Shown: piece by piece, positions 16,926 through 25,900 of the stretch
Position numbering within the stretch: the stretch's first letter is position 1
Layout of the letters: each line of letters begins with the position of its first letter
From: Candidatus Dadabacteria bacterium
GTDB lineage: Bacteria > Desulfobacterota_D > UBA1144 > Nemesobacterales > Mycalebacteriaceae
Direction of reading: 5' to 3'
DNA: 38,577 bases
Assembly (NCBI GenBank): GCA_026708565.1
Contig: JAPOUR010000035.1
Span: forward strand, 1-38,577
The notes under the pieces: generated by a model
Databases searched by the model: none
Told to the model about the DNA's origin: nothing
The model's input: only the letters and a program-made list of their open reading frames with translations
Translations under genes and position numbers: made by a program

Positions 16926-18588
16926 GGTGGCGCTGTGCCAGATAAACTGCCGTGTCGGGGATATCCGGCGCAACATTTCCGCCATACGCCGGGGGGCGGA
17001 AAAAGCCCTCAGGGCGGGGGCGGACGTGGCGTGCTTTCCGGAGCTTGCGGTGTGCGGCTACCCGCCCGAAGACCTGTTGCTCAAGCCCGGATTTACGGAC
17101 GCGAATGCGGAGGCGGTGCGCGAACTCAAGAGCGCCGCATACCCGCTGACCATGATAGTGGGTTTTGCGGAGCGCGCCCGGCGCGGGGGGCCGGCTTACA
17201 ACGCCGCGGCCGTCATATCGGGCGGCGGGGTCGCCGGGGTTTACAGAAAGAGCCTGCTTCCCAACTACGGGGTTTTTGATGAAAACCGCTACTTTGAGCC
17301 CGGCTCCGAAGCGCCGGTTTTCAAGGGCGGCGGCCTGAAAATGGGCGTTACAGTTTGCGAGGATATATGGTTTGAGGGCGGCCCCGCCGCGAGGCTGGCA
17401 AAAAAGGGGGCAAACCTGATGGTAAACATTTCCGCCTCGCCTTATTCGGCGGGCAAGCCCCGGCGGAGGGAGAGGATGCTCTCACAGCGGGCGGCGCAAG
17501 GCGGCGCGCCGCTTGTGTTCTGCAACCTTGTCGGCGGGCAGGACGAACTGGTTTTTGACGGGCACAGCGCAATTTTCAACTCCCGGGGCGAGACGGTTGC
17601 GCGGGCGCGCGGCTTTCGCGAGGATATCGTTGTGGCGGATGTTGAAATCCCCCCGGCAGGGGGCGGCGCGGCGGAGTATCGTATCCGCAGGCCGCAACCG
17701 GCAGAGAAGCCGCCCGTTTCCGCAAGTATCCGCCCGCTTGCCTCAAATGAGGAGGAGGTTTTTTCCGCCCTTGTTCTCGGAACGCGGGACTATGTTAGCA
17801 AAAACGGCTTCAAGACCGCCGTCATAGGGCTTTCCGGCGGGATAGATTCCGCCCTTGTGGCAGCAATCGGCGTTGAAGCCCTCGGCTCAGACAGGGTTGC
17901 GGCGTTCAACATGCCTTCGGTTTTCAGCTCCAAATCGGGCGTAAGGGACGCCGAAGCGGTTGCAAAAAACCTCGGCATCAGTCTCCGCTCCGTCTCCATT
18001 CGCGCCATATCGGACGCCTACGGGAGGGGCGCTCCGGAGATTTTCAAACAGCCCGGCCTTGCGTCTGAAAACATACAGGCGCGAATAAGGGGCAACATTC
18101 TGATGGGGTTTTCCAACAGGTTCGGCTCTCTTGTGCTCACCACCGGAAACAAGAGCGAGTCCGCGGTCGGCTACTCCACCCTTTACGGCGACACCGCAGG
18201 CGGGTTTGCCGTTATAAAGGACGTTAAGAAGACCCTTGTTTACAGGCTTGCCCGCCACTACAACGGGCGGCGGGGGTTTGACGCCATACCTGAGGCGGTT
18301 ATCGGGAAGCCGCCCACCGCCGAACTCAGAAGGGGGCAGAAAGACTCGGACGACCTTCCCCCCTATGAGGTTCTGGATGAGATAATCACCCACTATGTTG
18401 AGCGCGACAAAAGCGTCGCCGAGACGGTGAAGTTGTGCGGCGCAAGCAGAAAGACCGTTGTCAGGATAGCCCGCCTTATAGACGGAAACGAATACAAAAG
18501 AAGGCAGAGCCCCCCCGGAATCCGCCTGACGGACAAGGCGTTCGGCAAAGACCGCCGGATGCCTATAACCAATTTGTTCCGGGATTAG
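16912..18588 (+). CDS. nadE: Glutamine-dependent NAD+ synthetase, 558 aa
   Basis: Last step of NAD synthesis, amidation of nicotinate adenine dinucleotide with ammonia from glutamine. I chose GTG 16912 because GGAGG (16901-16905) lies 6 nt upstream and the product starts VPRVRVALCQINCRVGDI, where the nitrilase fold begins. The glutaminase triad is Glu in CFPELAVCGYPPEDLL, Lys in GVYRKSLLPNYG and Cys near 148 in MGVTVCEDIWFEGG. The synthetase domain has the P-loop GLSGGIDSALVAAIG near 305 and TTGNKSESAVGYSTLYGD. The full two-domain length is normal. It is translationally coupled to thiI. Confidence 0.95.
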   Translation: MPRVRVALCQINCRVGDIRRNISAIRRGAEKALRAGADVACFPELAVCGYPPEDLLLKPGFTDANAEAVRELKSAAYPLTMIVGFAERARRGGPAYNAAAVISGGGVAGVYRKSLLPNYGVFDENRYFEPGSEAPVFKGGGLKMGVTVCEDIWFEGGPAARLAKKGANLMVNISASPYSAGKPRRRERMLSQRAAQGGAPLVFCNLVGGQDELVFDGHSAIFNSRGETVARARGFREDIVVADVEIPPAGGGAAEYRIRRPQPAEKPPVSASIRPLASNEEEVFSALVLGTRDYVSKNGFKTAVIGLSGGIDSALVAAIGVEALGSDRVAAFNMPSVFSSKSGVRDAEAVAKNLGISLRSVSIRAISDAYGRGAPEIFKQPGLASENIQARIRGNILMGFSNRFGSLVLTTGNKSESAVGYSTLYGDTAGGFAVIKDVKKTLVYRLARHYNGRRGFDAIPEAVIGKPPTAELRRGQKDSDDLPPYEVLDEIITHYVERDKSVAETVKLCGASRKTVVRIARLIDGNEYKRRQSPPGIRLTDKAFGKDRRMPITNLFRD

Positions 18589-18616
18589 GGTGGAGTAATC
18601 CGGTTACTCTCTTGTC

Positions 18617-18638
18617 GTTCCTTGCTACGACAAGGAAT
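18617..18638. repeat. REP-like palindrome, copy 3
   Basis: TTCCTTG - CTACGA - CAAGGAA, 20 bp upstream of the next copy and in the same orientation. The two form a tandem pair right after nadE. Confidence 0.8.
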
Positions 18639-18658
18639 CCAGTCCCTTTCTCCCCGTC

Positions 18659-18680
18659 ATTCCTTGCTACGACAAGGAAT
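18659..18680. repeat. REP-like palindrome, copy 4
   Basis: ATTCCTTG - CTACGA - CAAGGAAT, followed by CCAGAGGGGGCGGGG exactly as at copy 1. The shared right flank shows that the repeat unit is longer than the palindrome. Confidence 0.85.
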
Positions 18681-18712
18681 CCAGAGGGGGCGGGGCATTG
18701 TCAAGGGATGAC

Positions 18713-18810
18713 AGCGTTGGAAATTGTGTTTCCAGCGTTGGAATCTGAGGTTTCAGCGTTAGAAATTGTGCTTCCAGCGTTGGAATCTGAGGTTTTAGCG
18801 TTAGAAATTC
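18713..18810. repeat. 21-bp minisatellite (4.7 units)
   Basis: Units start at 18713, 18734, 18755, 18776 and 18797, each beginning AGCGTT(G/A)GAA. Odd and even units differ (AAATTGTG against ATCTGAGG), so the higher-order period is 42 bp. One frame reads as heptads (ALEIVFP, ALESEVS and so on), but no gene start supports translation. Confidence 0.85.
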
Positions 18811-18831
18811 CCGATTTTACACTTTTTTTCA

Positions 18832-18882
18832 CCCCGAAAACGCATAAAGCCCTTTATTTACGGGCTTTTTGCGTTTGCGGGG
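18832..18882 (+). terminator. Intrinsic terminator in a long hairpin between nadE and TAA3
   Basis: Inner stem AGCCC 18848-18852 with GGGCT 18862-18866 followed by Ts. It is extended by AAACGCA 18838-18844 with TGCGTTT 18870-18876 and CCCCG 18832-18836 with CGGGG 18878-18882. It probably ends the thiI-nadE transcript about 260 bp after nadE and insulates the TAA3 promoter. Confidence 0.75.
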
Positions 18883-18921
18883 GCTGTCAGGGTCGGGATG
18901 TGAAAATTTTCCTGTCGGGTC

Positions 18922-18949
18922 TTGACAGGTTGGCGGGTAGCCGTAGAAT
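18922..18949 (+). promoter_or_regulatory. Promoter of TAA3 (TTGACA-N16-TAGAAT)
   Basis: TTGACA 18922-18927, a 16-bp spacer and TAGAAT 18944-18949. The -35 and first half of the spacer are identical to the TAA1 promoter. CCTGTC 18911-18916 and GACAGG 18924-18929 form an inverted repeat across the -35 that could be an operator. The TAA1 copy has only a distant CTGTCA in a similar place, so this is weak. Confidence 0.8.
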
Positions 18950-18951
18950 GG

Positions 18952-19094
18952 TCGCTGTTAGTCAGTCTTAATTTAGTGCAATCCCTGTCGGGTTTCTGTT
19001 TTAATGCAAGACCCACGGGAAATAGAGCAGACCTCTAATGCACTAGTTAGACGGCTAACAAGGCCCGATGTCAAAAGATGTCGGGTCAAAGGAG
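18952..19094 (+). promoter_or_regulatory. Structured 5' leader RNA of TAA3
   Basis: Same architecture as the TAA1 leader, built from different bases. P1: GTTAGTC 18957-18963 with GGCTAAC 19053-19059, GTCT 18965-18968 with AGAC 19049-19052, and TAGTGCA 18974-18980 with TGCACTA 19039-19045. P2: TCCC 18982-18985 with GGGA 19017-19020, GT 18987-18988 with AC 19015-19016, and GGGTTT 18990-18995 with AGACCC 19009-19014. P3: TAGAG 19023-19027 with CTCTA 19033-19037. Last hairpin: CCCGATGTC 19064-19072 with GATGTCGGG 19077-19085 around an AAAA loop, then AAAGGAG at 19088-19094. The fixed bases are in P2 and its loop (CTGTT) and around GCAGACC; the closing stem is wholly changed but still pairs. Confidence 0.7.
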
Positions 19095-19103
19095 AATTGA
19101 GCA

Positions 19104-22100
19104 ATGAAAAAATCATTGACACAAACTTTTTTAACGGCGGCTTTTCTGATTGTCGGAGTGGTATCGCAAGCGGGGGCGCAGGGGTCAACGGGCTATAACG
19201 CAGGAGCGGGGTCGGTTGCGGGTAACGGCGCAGTTGCCATAGGTGTAAATGCGGGCGCAAAGGCAGAGTTTGTTCATCCCCGTAGGCATTTCTTTGGGGG
19301 AGTTGCTATTGGTCAGGAGGCAAATGCTAGCCAGTGGTCTTCAGTGGCTATCGGCGTGTTGACAAGGGCAAATAGAGGGGCAACTGCTATCGGCGATAGT
19401 GCAACTGCTATCGGCGGGGGTTCAACTGCTATCGGCCCTTCGGCAATTAGCACAGGTGATGGTTCAACTGCTATCGGCTCTCATGCAAATAGTGTGGCTT
19501 TTACTTCAACTGCTATCGGTCATTTGGCAACTAGTATAGGTGATTCTTCAATTGCTATTGGCTGGCATGCACGTAGTATTGGCGGGAGTTCAACTGCTAT
19601 CGGTCATTCGACAACTAGCACAGGTAATTTTTCAACTGCTATGGGCTATCAGGCAAGGGCTACCAAACAGGGAGCAATAGCCATTGGTGGGGGTGGTGCG
19701 CCTTACAATTCTATTTTGAGGCGCAGAGTTCTCAGAGGCGCATTCGCGGAAGATGCCATAGCAATCGGTTATCTGTCATACGCTTCCGCAAACGGGGCTG
19801 TTGCTCTTGGCGGCGGAGCGAGTGCTACCGGCTTAAACTCCATAGCAATCGGGCATGAGACATCCGCCGAGTATGGACAAATCCGCATAGGGCATTCCAT
19901 TCATGACGATGTAACAATCGGCAACTACTCTTTAGCCGATTTTGCGGGGAAAGCGTCACTCAACGCCGCTCAGATTAAGCAACAGCGGGAATATGAGCAA
20001 TACATAGCACAAGTCCGCAATGCCGCCGAAACACAATGGGAAGAAGAAATTAAAAAGGCGGTCGGCTACACAAGAGAGCCACGCGGAGACAACGCCGCCG
20101 CATTCGGAAACGGGGCAAAAGCGCGGGGCGAGTTTTCAACCGCTTTGGGGGTTAGGTCAACGGCAAGCGACCATTCAACCGCAATCGGACAGGCGGCTAA
20201 CGCGAGCGGCTACAACTCAACCGCAATCGGCAAAGACGCTTACGCTTTCACTTACGCAACGGCGGTAGGCGCAAACGCAAACGCGAGCGGCTACAACTCA
20301 ACCGCTTTCGGGGCTGATATAACGGCGAGCGGGTCTAACTCAATCGCCATAGGGCATTTTTCGGAAGCGAGCGGACACAACTCAACAGTAGTAGGGTCGG
20401 GGGCGCATGCGGACGATTACTTTGCTACAAGTTTGGGCTGGCACTCAAACGCGGTAGCCAACTCCTCAAGCGCAATAGGCGCTTTTACATTCGCGGGTAA
20501 TCTGGCTTCAACGGCGGTAGGCGTAAGCGCACGCGCCCTCGCTCCTTTGTCAACCGCCGTAGGGTCGGGTTCAGCCGCACAAACCGAACAGTCAACGGCG
20601 GTCGGTGTAGCGGCAGTAGCGGGATTATCTCCGGCACGGGGAGTAAATCCGGGACGCAACACATCGGCTTTCGGTATGCGGGCTTATGCGTATGAGAATG
20701 ACGCAACGGCTATAGGTCATCAGTCAAGGGCTTACGGCGTAAAATCAACGGCGGTCGGTCAGGGAGCATTGACAGGCACAAGAAAAATAAACTCCACCGC
20801 CATCGGCGCAAGTTCACACGCATCAGGACACAGGACAACGGCATTAGGCGCGTATGCCAATGCGGTCGGGGATCGTTCCACCGCTTTGGGGGCTAACTCC
20901 TATGCCGAGGGGTATGATTCAACCGCCCTCGGCGCGTATGCCAATGCGGAAAGAGAAACCTCAACGGCAATCGGCTATTCGGCATTGGCAAATCATACGC
21001 GATCGGTGGCGATAGGTTTTGAGGCAAACGCTCTCAGGGGTTCAGCAACGGCAGTAGGCGCTAATGCACATGCAGCCAGCAGCGCAGTGGCTATAGGCAG
21101 ATTTGCACGGGCGCTTTCAGCTAACACTATTGCCATAGGTGACAGTTCATTGTCCACCTTTGGAATCAATTCAGTGGCGATAGGTCAGAGGGTATACGTG
21201 GAGGGACAGGACTCAACGGCAATCGGGTCAAATTCGGTGGCAAGAGGGCAGTTTTCAACGGCGGTAGGTCAGAGCGCGAAAGCCGATCATTGGCAAGCCA
21301 CCGCAATCGGTCAGAATGCGAAAGCGACACAGCAATGGTCAACCGCAGTAGGTCAGGAGTCAAACGCGATACAGCAATGGGCAACCGCAATAGGTCAGGC
21401 GGCGGAAGCAACGAAGGAACAGGCAACCGCAGTAGGGCAGTATGCGCGGGCATTGGGAACGGAAGCAACGGCGGTAGGTCAGCAGACTTACGCAAAGGGC
21501 GATGGTTCAACGGCGGTAGGTCAGGCGGCTAATGTGCAAAACGCAAGGTCAACTGTTATCGGACAGGGGGCTTATGCGAAACGGACAGATGCCGTTGCCG
21601 TAGGACAGTCGGCGAGAGCAAACGGCATACAATCATCGGTGGTCGGACAGGCGGCTTATGCAACCGGACCTCAAAGTGTCGCTCTTGGTTGGTCGGCAAG
21701 TGTGAACACAACAGACGCCATTGCCATTGGAGCGGGGGCAAAGGTTTATGGGGATAGAACATTGGGCATTGGCGAGGGTATCGGCGCAATCGCCATAGGG
21801 CGGAATGCCATAGCAACCGGAGATGACGCAATAGCCATAGGGCGTAATGTTCGTGCCGACGAAAATGAAACTCTGGGCGGTCAAATCCGTATAGGGCATG
21901 CAAACCAAACCGATGTGCGGATTGGTAACTACAGCCTCAATGTTTTGTTTAACAGAGTGTCAAGCCCCGCCCGTATTCCCCAACCGCCACGCCCCCCGAT
22001 TCAAAGCGGGGTTGATGGTGCTTCCGCAAGGGCAAAAAGTCCGGTTGCAACGGCTGGCGGTCTGCATGTAATAGACACATCTACTAACTCCGAGGGCGCA

Positions 22101-22733
22101 AATGCGGATTTTGATGATGATACTGCCATTGGTGTCCGTGCGCGGACTGTTGGAGTAGGCGGAGTGGCAATCGGATACAACACAGTAGCGGGTGAAGATT
22201 CAGTTGTCATTGGGCGTAACATTTCCAGTGGCGGTAATAGCATTGCCATTGCCGCAGAGGATGCCGCCGGTATCCGTCTTGGCAAATTCCGGCTTGATAA
22301 TGACCTCGGACAAATGGGCGACCCTGACAACCGCCCGACAACTGCCCATGCCCGTATCACTGATACACGGGAAAACATGATCGGCTCTATTGACGATGCC
22401 GCCGAAAACAATGATACAAGTAGCGTTCATGCCCGTATCAATCACACGCAACAGGACATTGGCAATCTCCGCTCTGAGATTGGCAATCTCCGCTCCGAAG
22501 TCGGCAGGGCTGACAAGGGGGCTGTTATGGCTATGGCTATGGAAGCCCCTTATGTTCCGACAGACAAACGGGCAACTGTCGGTATGTCTCATGCCGCATA
22601 CAGAGGGGAACACGGCATAGCCGCAAGTTTCGGTGTTCGCGTAAATGAGAAGGTGCAAGTCCATTTCAGCGGGGCAACAGACACCGGATTTGATGAGAAG
22701 GCAATCAAATCAGGATTCCAATTCACTTGGTAA
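19104..22733 (+). CDS. Trimeric autotransporter adhesin TAA3, 1209 aa
   Basis: Same family and secretion route as TAA1. The first 25 residues (MKKSLTQTFLTAAF..., ending SQAGA) differ from the TAA1 signal at few positions. ATG 19104 follows AAAGGAG. Two head regions of 14-residue repeats are separated by a charged helical stretch near 287-326 (QIKQQREYEQYIAQ) and the connector AVGYTREPRG, also present in TAA1. Short inserts break the first head (FVHPRRHFFGG and NSILRRRVLRG). A proline-rich linker (RIPQPPRPPIQSG) precedes the last heads. A stalk with the doublet GNLRSEIGNLRSEV leads into the anchor (DKGAVMAMAMEAP... ending FQFTW). The heads lack the 98-residue tandem units of TAA1. Confidence 0.9.
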   Translation: MKKSLTQTFLTAAFLIVGVVSQAGAQGSTGYNAGAGSVAGNGAVAIGVNAGAKAEFVHPRRHFFGGVAIGQEANASQWSSVAIGVLTRANRGATAIGDSATAIGGGSTAIGPSAISTGDGSTAIGSHANSVAFTSTAIGHLATSIGDSSIAIGWHARSIGGSSTAIGHSTTSTGNFSTAMGYQARATKQGAIAIGGGGAPYNSILRRRVLRGAFAEDAIAIGYLSYASANGAVALGGGASATGLNSIAIGHETSAEYGQIRIGHSIHDDVTIGNYSLADFAGKASLNAAQIKQQREYEQYIAQVRNAAETQWEEEIKKAVGYTREPRGDNAAAFGNGAKARGEFSTALGVRSTASDHSTAIGQAANASGYNSTAIGKDAYAFTYATAVGANANASGYNSTAFGADITASGSNSIAIGHFSEASGHNSTVVGSGAHADDYFATSLGWHSNAVANSSSAIGAFTFAGNLASTAVGVSARALAPLSTAVGSGSAAQTEQSTAVGVAAVAGLSPARGVNPGRNTSAFGMRAYAYENDATAIGHQSRAYGVKSTAVGQGALTGTRKINSTAIGASSHASGHRTTALGAYANAVGDRSTALGANSYAEGYDSTALGAYANAERETSTAIGYSALANHTRSVAIGFEANALRGSATAVGANAHAASSAVAIGRFARALSANTIAIGDSSLSTFGINSVAIGQRVYVEGQDSTAIGSNSVARGQFSTAVGQSAKADHWQATAIGQNAKATQQWSTAVGQESNAIQQWATAIGQAAEATKEQATAVGQYARALGTEATAVGQQTYAKGDGSTAVGQAANVQNARSTVIGQGAYAKRTDAVAVGQSARANGIQSSVVGQAAYATGPQSVALGWSASVNTTDAIAIGAGAKVYGDRTLGIGEGIGAIAIGRNAIATGDDAIAIGRNVRADENETLGGQIRIGHANQTDVRIGNYSLNVLFNRVSSPARIPQPPRPPIQSGVDGASARAKSPVATAGGLHVIDTSTNSEGANADFDDDTAIGVRARTVGVGGVAIGYNTVAGEDSVVIGRNISSGGNSIAIAAEDAAGIRLGKFRLDNDLGQMGDPDNRPTTAHARITDTRENMIGSIDDAAENNDTSSVHARINHTQQDIGNLRSEIGNLRSEVGRADKGAVMAMAMEAPYVPTDKRATVGMSHAAYRGEHGIAASFGVRVNEKVQVHFSGATDTGFDEKAIKSGFQFTW

Positions 22734-22751
22734 AGGTTCACTACCTCCCAT

Positions 22752-22785
22752 AAAAAAGCGGCTCTTTCGGAAGCCGCTTTTTTTT
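22752..22785 (+). terminator. Intrinsic terminator after TAA3
   Basis: A-run, GCGGCT with AGCCGC around CTTTCGGA, then eight Ts. It lies 18 bp after the TAA3 stop and resembles the TAA1 and TAA2 terminators in stem and loop. Confidence 0.9.
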
Positions 22786-22795
22786 GTTCTTCTGG

Positions 22796-22815
22796 TTTCC
22801 TGCCTTCGCAGGAAA
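22796..22815. repeat. Second type of small palindrome
   Basis: TTTCCTGC - CTTC - GCAGGAAA, a perfect 8-bp stem. It is related in style, but not in sequence, to the ATTCCTTG palindrome 18 bp on. It is close to the TTCCTGC...GCAGGAA repeats known from many bacterial genomes. Confidence 0.6.
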
Positions 22816-22833
22816 GACTGGAAAGAGGACTGG

Positions 22834-22855
22834 ATTCCTTGTCGTAGCAAGGAAT
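22834..22855. repeat. REP-like palindrome, copy 5
   Basis: ATTCCTTG - TCGTAG - CAAGGAAT, in the opposite orientation to copies 1, 3 and 4. It closes the TAA3 region on its right side, so TAA3 is bracketed by inverted copies of the repeat. Confidence 0.85.
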
Positions 22856-22879
22856 GACGGGGCGGTTCTTTGAAAAGGA

Positions 22880-22903
22880 GCGGTTTTCAGTTACCTTAAC
22901 CGC
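22880..22903. promoter_or_regulatory. Inverted repeat upstream of gltB
   Basis: GCGGTT 22880-22885 with AACCGC 22898-22903, 30 bp before the gltB ATG; another GGCGGTT lies at 22861-22867. ATTTTT follows, so it could be a weak terminator or an operator for gltB. No clear promoter or ribosome binding site was found for gltB. Confidence 0.35.
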
Positions 22904-22932
22904 CCTGATTTTTGCGGATTTGCCTGTGAATT

Positions 22933-25900
22933 ATGAGCGTTCCTTTTGAAAAACAAGGGCTTTACGACCCCGCTTTTGAACACGATTCGTGCGGAGTGGG
23001 CTTTGTTGTCAACATCAAGGGCGAAAAGTCCCACTCAATCGTTGCGGACTCGCTTACCGTGCTTGCAAACCTTGAACACAGAGGCGCGTGCGGCTGTGAG
23101 CCGGAAACCGGAGACGGCGCGGGCATACTGCTTCAAATCCCGCACGGCTTTCTCGCCCCCGAATGCGAAAAAGCGGGCGTCTCCCTTCCCCCCGAAGGCA
23201 ACTACGGCGTCTGCATGATGTTTCTTCCCAAAGACGAAAAAGAGCGCGGCGCGGTTCTGTCCGCGATTGAAAAAATCACGCTTGAGGAAGGGCAGGAGTT
23301 TCTCGGCGTCCGTCCCGTGCCGACGGACAACTCGTCTCTCGGCCTCACCTCGGCGGGCTGCGAGCCGTTTGTGTGTCAGGCGTTCATCGGGCGCGGCGGC
23401 GGCACGGAGGAGGGCCTCGCGTTTGAAAGGGCGCTGTTTGTCATAAGGAAAAGGGCGGAAAACACCGCCGCCCGCGAGGGCTTTTATATCTCAAGCCTCT
23501 CGTCAAAAACCGTGGTTTACAAAGGCATGCTGACCACCGCGCAAGTGCCCGCCTACTACCCAGACCTTGCGGACAAAAGAGTGAAAAGCGCCATCGCGCT
23601 TGTCCATTCGCGCTTCAGCACAAACACCTCTCCAAACTGGAGCAGGGCGCACCCCTACCGGTTTGTCATACACAACGGCGAGATAAACACGCTGCGGGGA
23701 AACATCAACTGGATGCGGTCGCGCGAGCCCCTGCTTGCCGAAGCCGGAAACCCGTTTGCCGGACGGGAGGAAAAAATCTTTCCCGTCATAGAGCCGGACG
23801 GGAGCGACAGCGCCGCGTTTGACAACTGCCTTGAGTTTCTCACCCTGTGCGGCTACTCCATTGAGCACGCGGTCATGATGATGGTTCCGGAGCCGTGGTT
23901 CAAACACGGGGACATGGACGCGGCAAAGAGGGCGTTTTACAAATACCACGGTTGCCTTATGGAGCCGTGGGACGGCCCCGCCTCGGTCTGTTTTACGGAC
24001 GGCGAAAAGGTGGGGGCGGTGCTTGACAGAAACGGCCTGCGCCCCAGCAGATACTACGTTACCTCGGACGATACGATAATTCTCTCCTCCGAGGTGGGCG
24101 TGCTTCCGGTCGCCCCCGGAAAGGTGCTTTACAAAGGGCGGCTTGAGCCGGGAAGGATGCTGCTTGTGGACACGCACGAGGGCAGGATAGTGGAGGACGG
24201 GGAAATCAAGTCCGGCCTGTCCGGGCGGTTTCCCTATGAGGAATGGACGGAAAAACATATGACGCCGCTTGCCGCCGTTGCCGCCCCCTCTTCGCCTTCC
24301 CCCCGCCTGACGCCCGAAGAGACAACGGTTCAGCAAAAGGTGTTCGGATACACGTTTGAGGAGATACGGCTTCTTCTCGCGCCGATGGCCGGGAGCGGGG
24401 TTGAGTCCGTGGGCTCAATGGGGCGCGACACGCCGCTTGCCGTCCTCTCCGTCAGGCCGAAACTGCTTTACAACTACTTCAACCAGTTGTTCGCCCAGGT
24501 GACCAACCCCCCCATAGACTCAATCCGGGAGGAGATAGTCACCGCGACCAATGTGAACCTCGGCGCGGGCGGCAACATATTCAGCCCCTCTCCCGAAAGC
24601 TGCAAAGTGATACAGGCATCCGGCCCCGTGCTGTCGGAGGAGGAAATGGAGAAACTAAAATCCCTTCCCGCCTCCGCCGTGATAGAGAGTTTCTTTGACC
24701 CCGGAGGCGGCGGGGAGGCGCTTGCCGCCGCCCTTGAGGAAATGTTCAAAAAGGCGGACAAAGCCGTGGCCGCGGGCTCAAACATACTGGTAATCTCCGA
24801 CCGGGGCGCGGACGCAAAACGCTGCCCCGTTCCCGCGCTTCTTGCCACCGCGGGCCTTCACCACCACCTGATACGCGCCGGGCGCAGGATGAAAGCGTCC
24901 ATAGTGGTTGATTCGGGCGAGCCGAGGGAGGTTCACCATTTCGCCCTTCTGGTCGGCTACGGCGCTTCCGCCGTGTGCCCGTATCTCGCGTTTGAGACCA
25001 TACGGGGGCTTGCCGCCGGGGGCGAGATCTCCGCAGACCCTGAAACCGCGTTTTCCAACTACATCACCGGCCTCACCAAGGGGGTTGTCAAAATTATGTC
25101 CAAAATGGGCATATCCACCGTTCAGAGTTATCACGGCGCGCAGATTTTTGAGGCGCTGGGGCTCTCGGACGATTTTGTTGAAAAGTATTTCACGCGCACC
25201 CAGTCGCGCATAGGCGGAATCGGAATAAACGTTGTCGCAACCGAGGCGGCGATGAGGCACTCCGATGCGTTTCCCGCGCGCCCCGGCGCGCCCGCCGCAC
25301 TTGACGAGGGAGGCGTCTATCAGTGGCGCTTTGAGGGCGAGAAGCACATGTACAACCCGCAGACGGTTCACGCGCTCCAGAAAGCCTGCCGCGAGGGCGA
25401 TTACGGCGTTTTTGAGCGTTTCAGCGAACTTGTCGGCAAGGAAGAGCGCGACCGCTTTACGCTTCGGGGAATGCTTGAGTTTGATTTCACGGACAAGCCC
25501 GTCCCGCTTGAAGAGGTGGAGAGCGAGGAAGAGATAATGAAGCGTTTCAAGACGGGCGCGATGTCCTACGGCTCGCTGAGCGCCGAGGCGCACGAGGGGC
25601 TTGCGATAGCGATGAACAGGGTGGGGGGCAAGAGCAACACCGGCGAGGGCGGCGAGGACACCCGCAGGTGGAAGCCGGACGAAAACGGCGACCTCAGAAG
25701 GAGCGCGATAAAACAGGTTGCCTCCGGCAGGTTCGGGGTAACGGGCGAGTATCTTGCCAACTCGGACGAGATACAGATAAAGATGGCGCAGGGCGCAAAG
25801 CCCGGCGAGGGCGGGCAGCTTCCGGGCAAGAAGGTGTATCCGTGGATAGCGCAGGTTCGCCTCTCCACTCCGGGCGTGGGACTCATATCGCCGCCGCCCC

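Noticed and set aside
18435-18971. Open frame running from nadE through the palindromes, minisatellite and terminator
   Set aside because: It starts inside nadE and crosses two palindromes, a terminator hairpin and the TAA3 promoter, so the reading is accidental. An internal ATG at 18708 lacks a convincing ribosome binding site.
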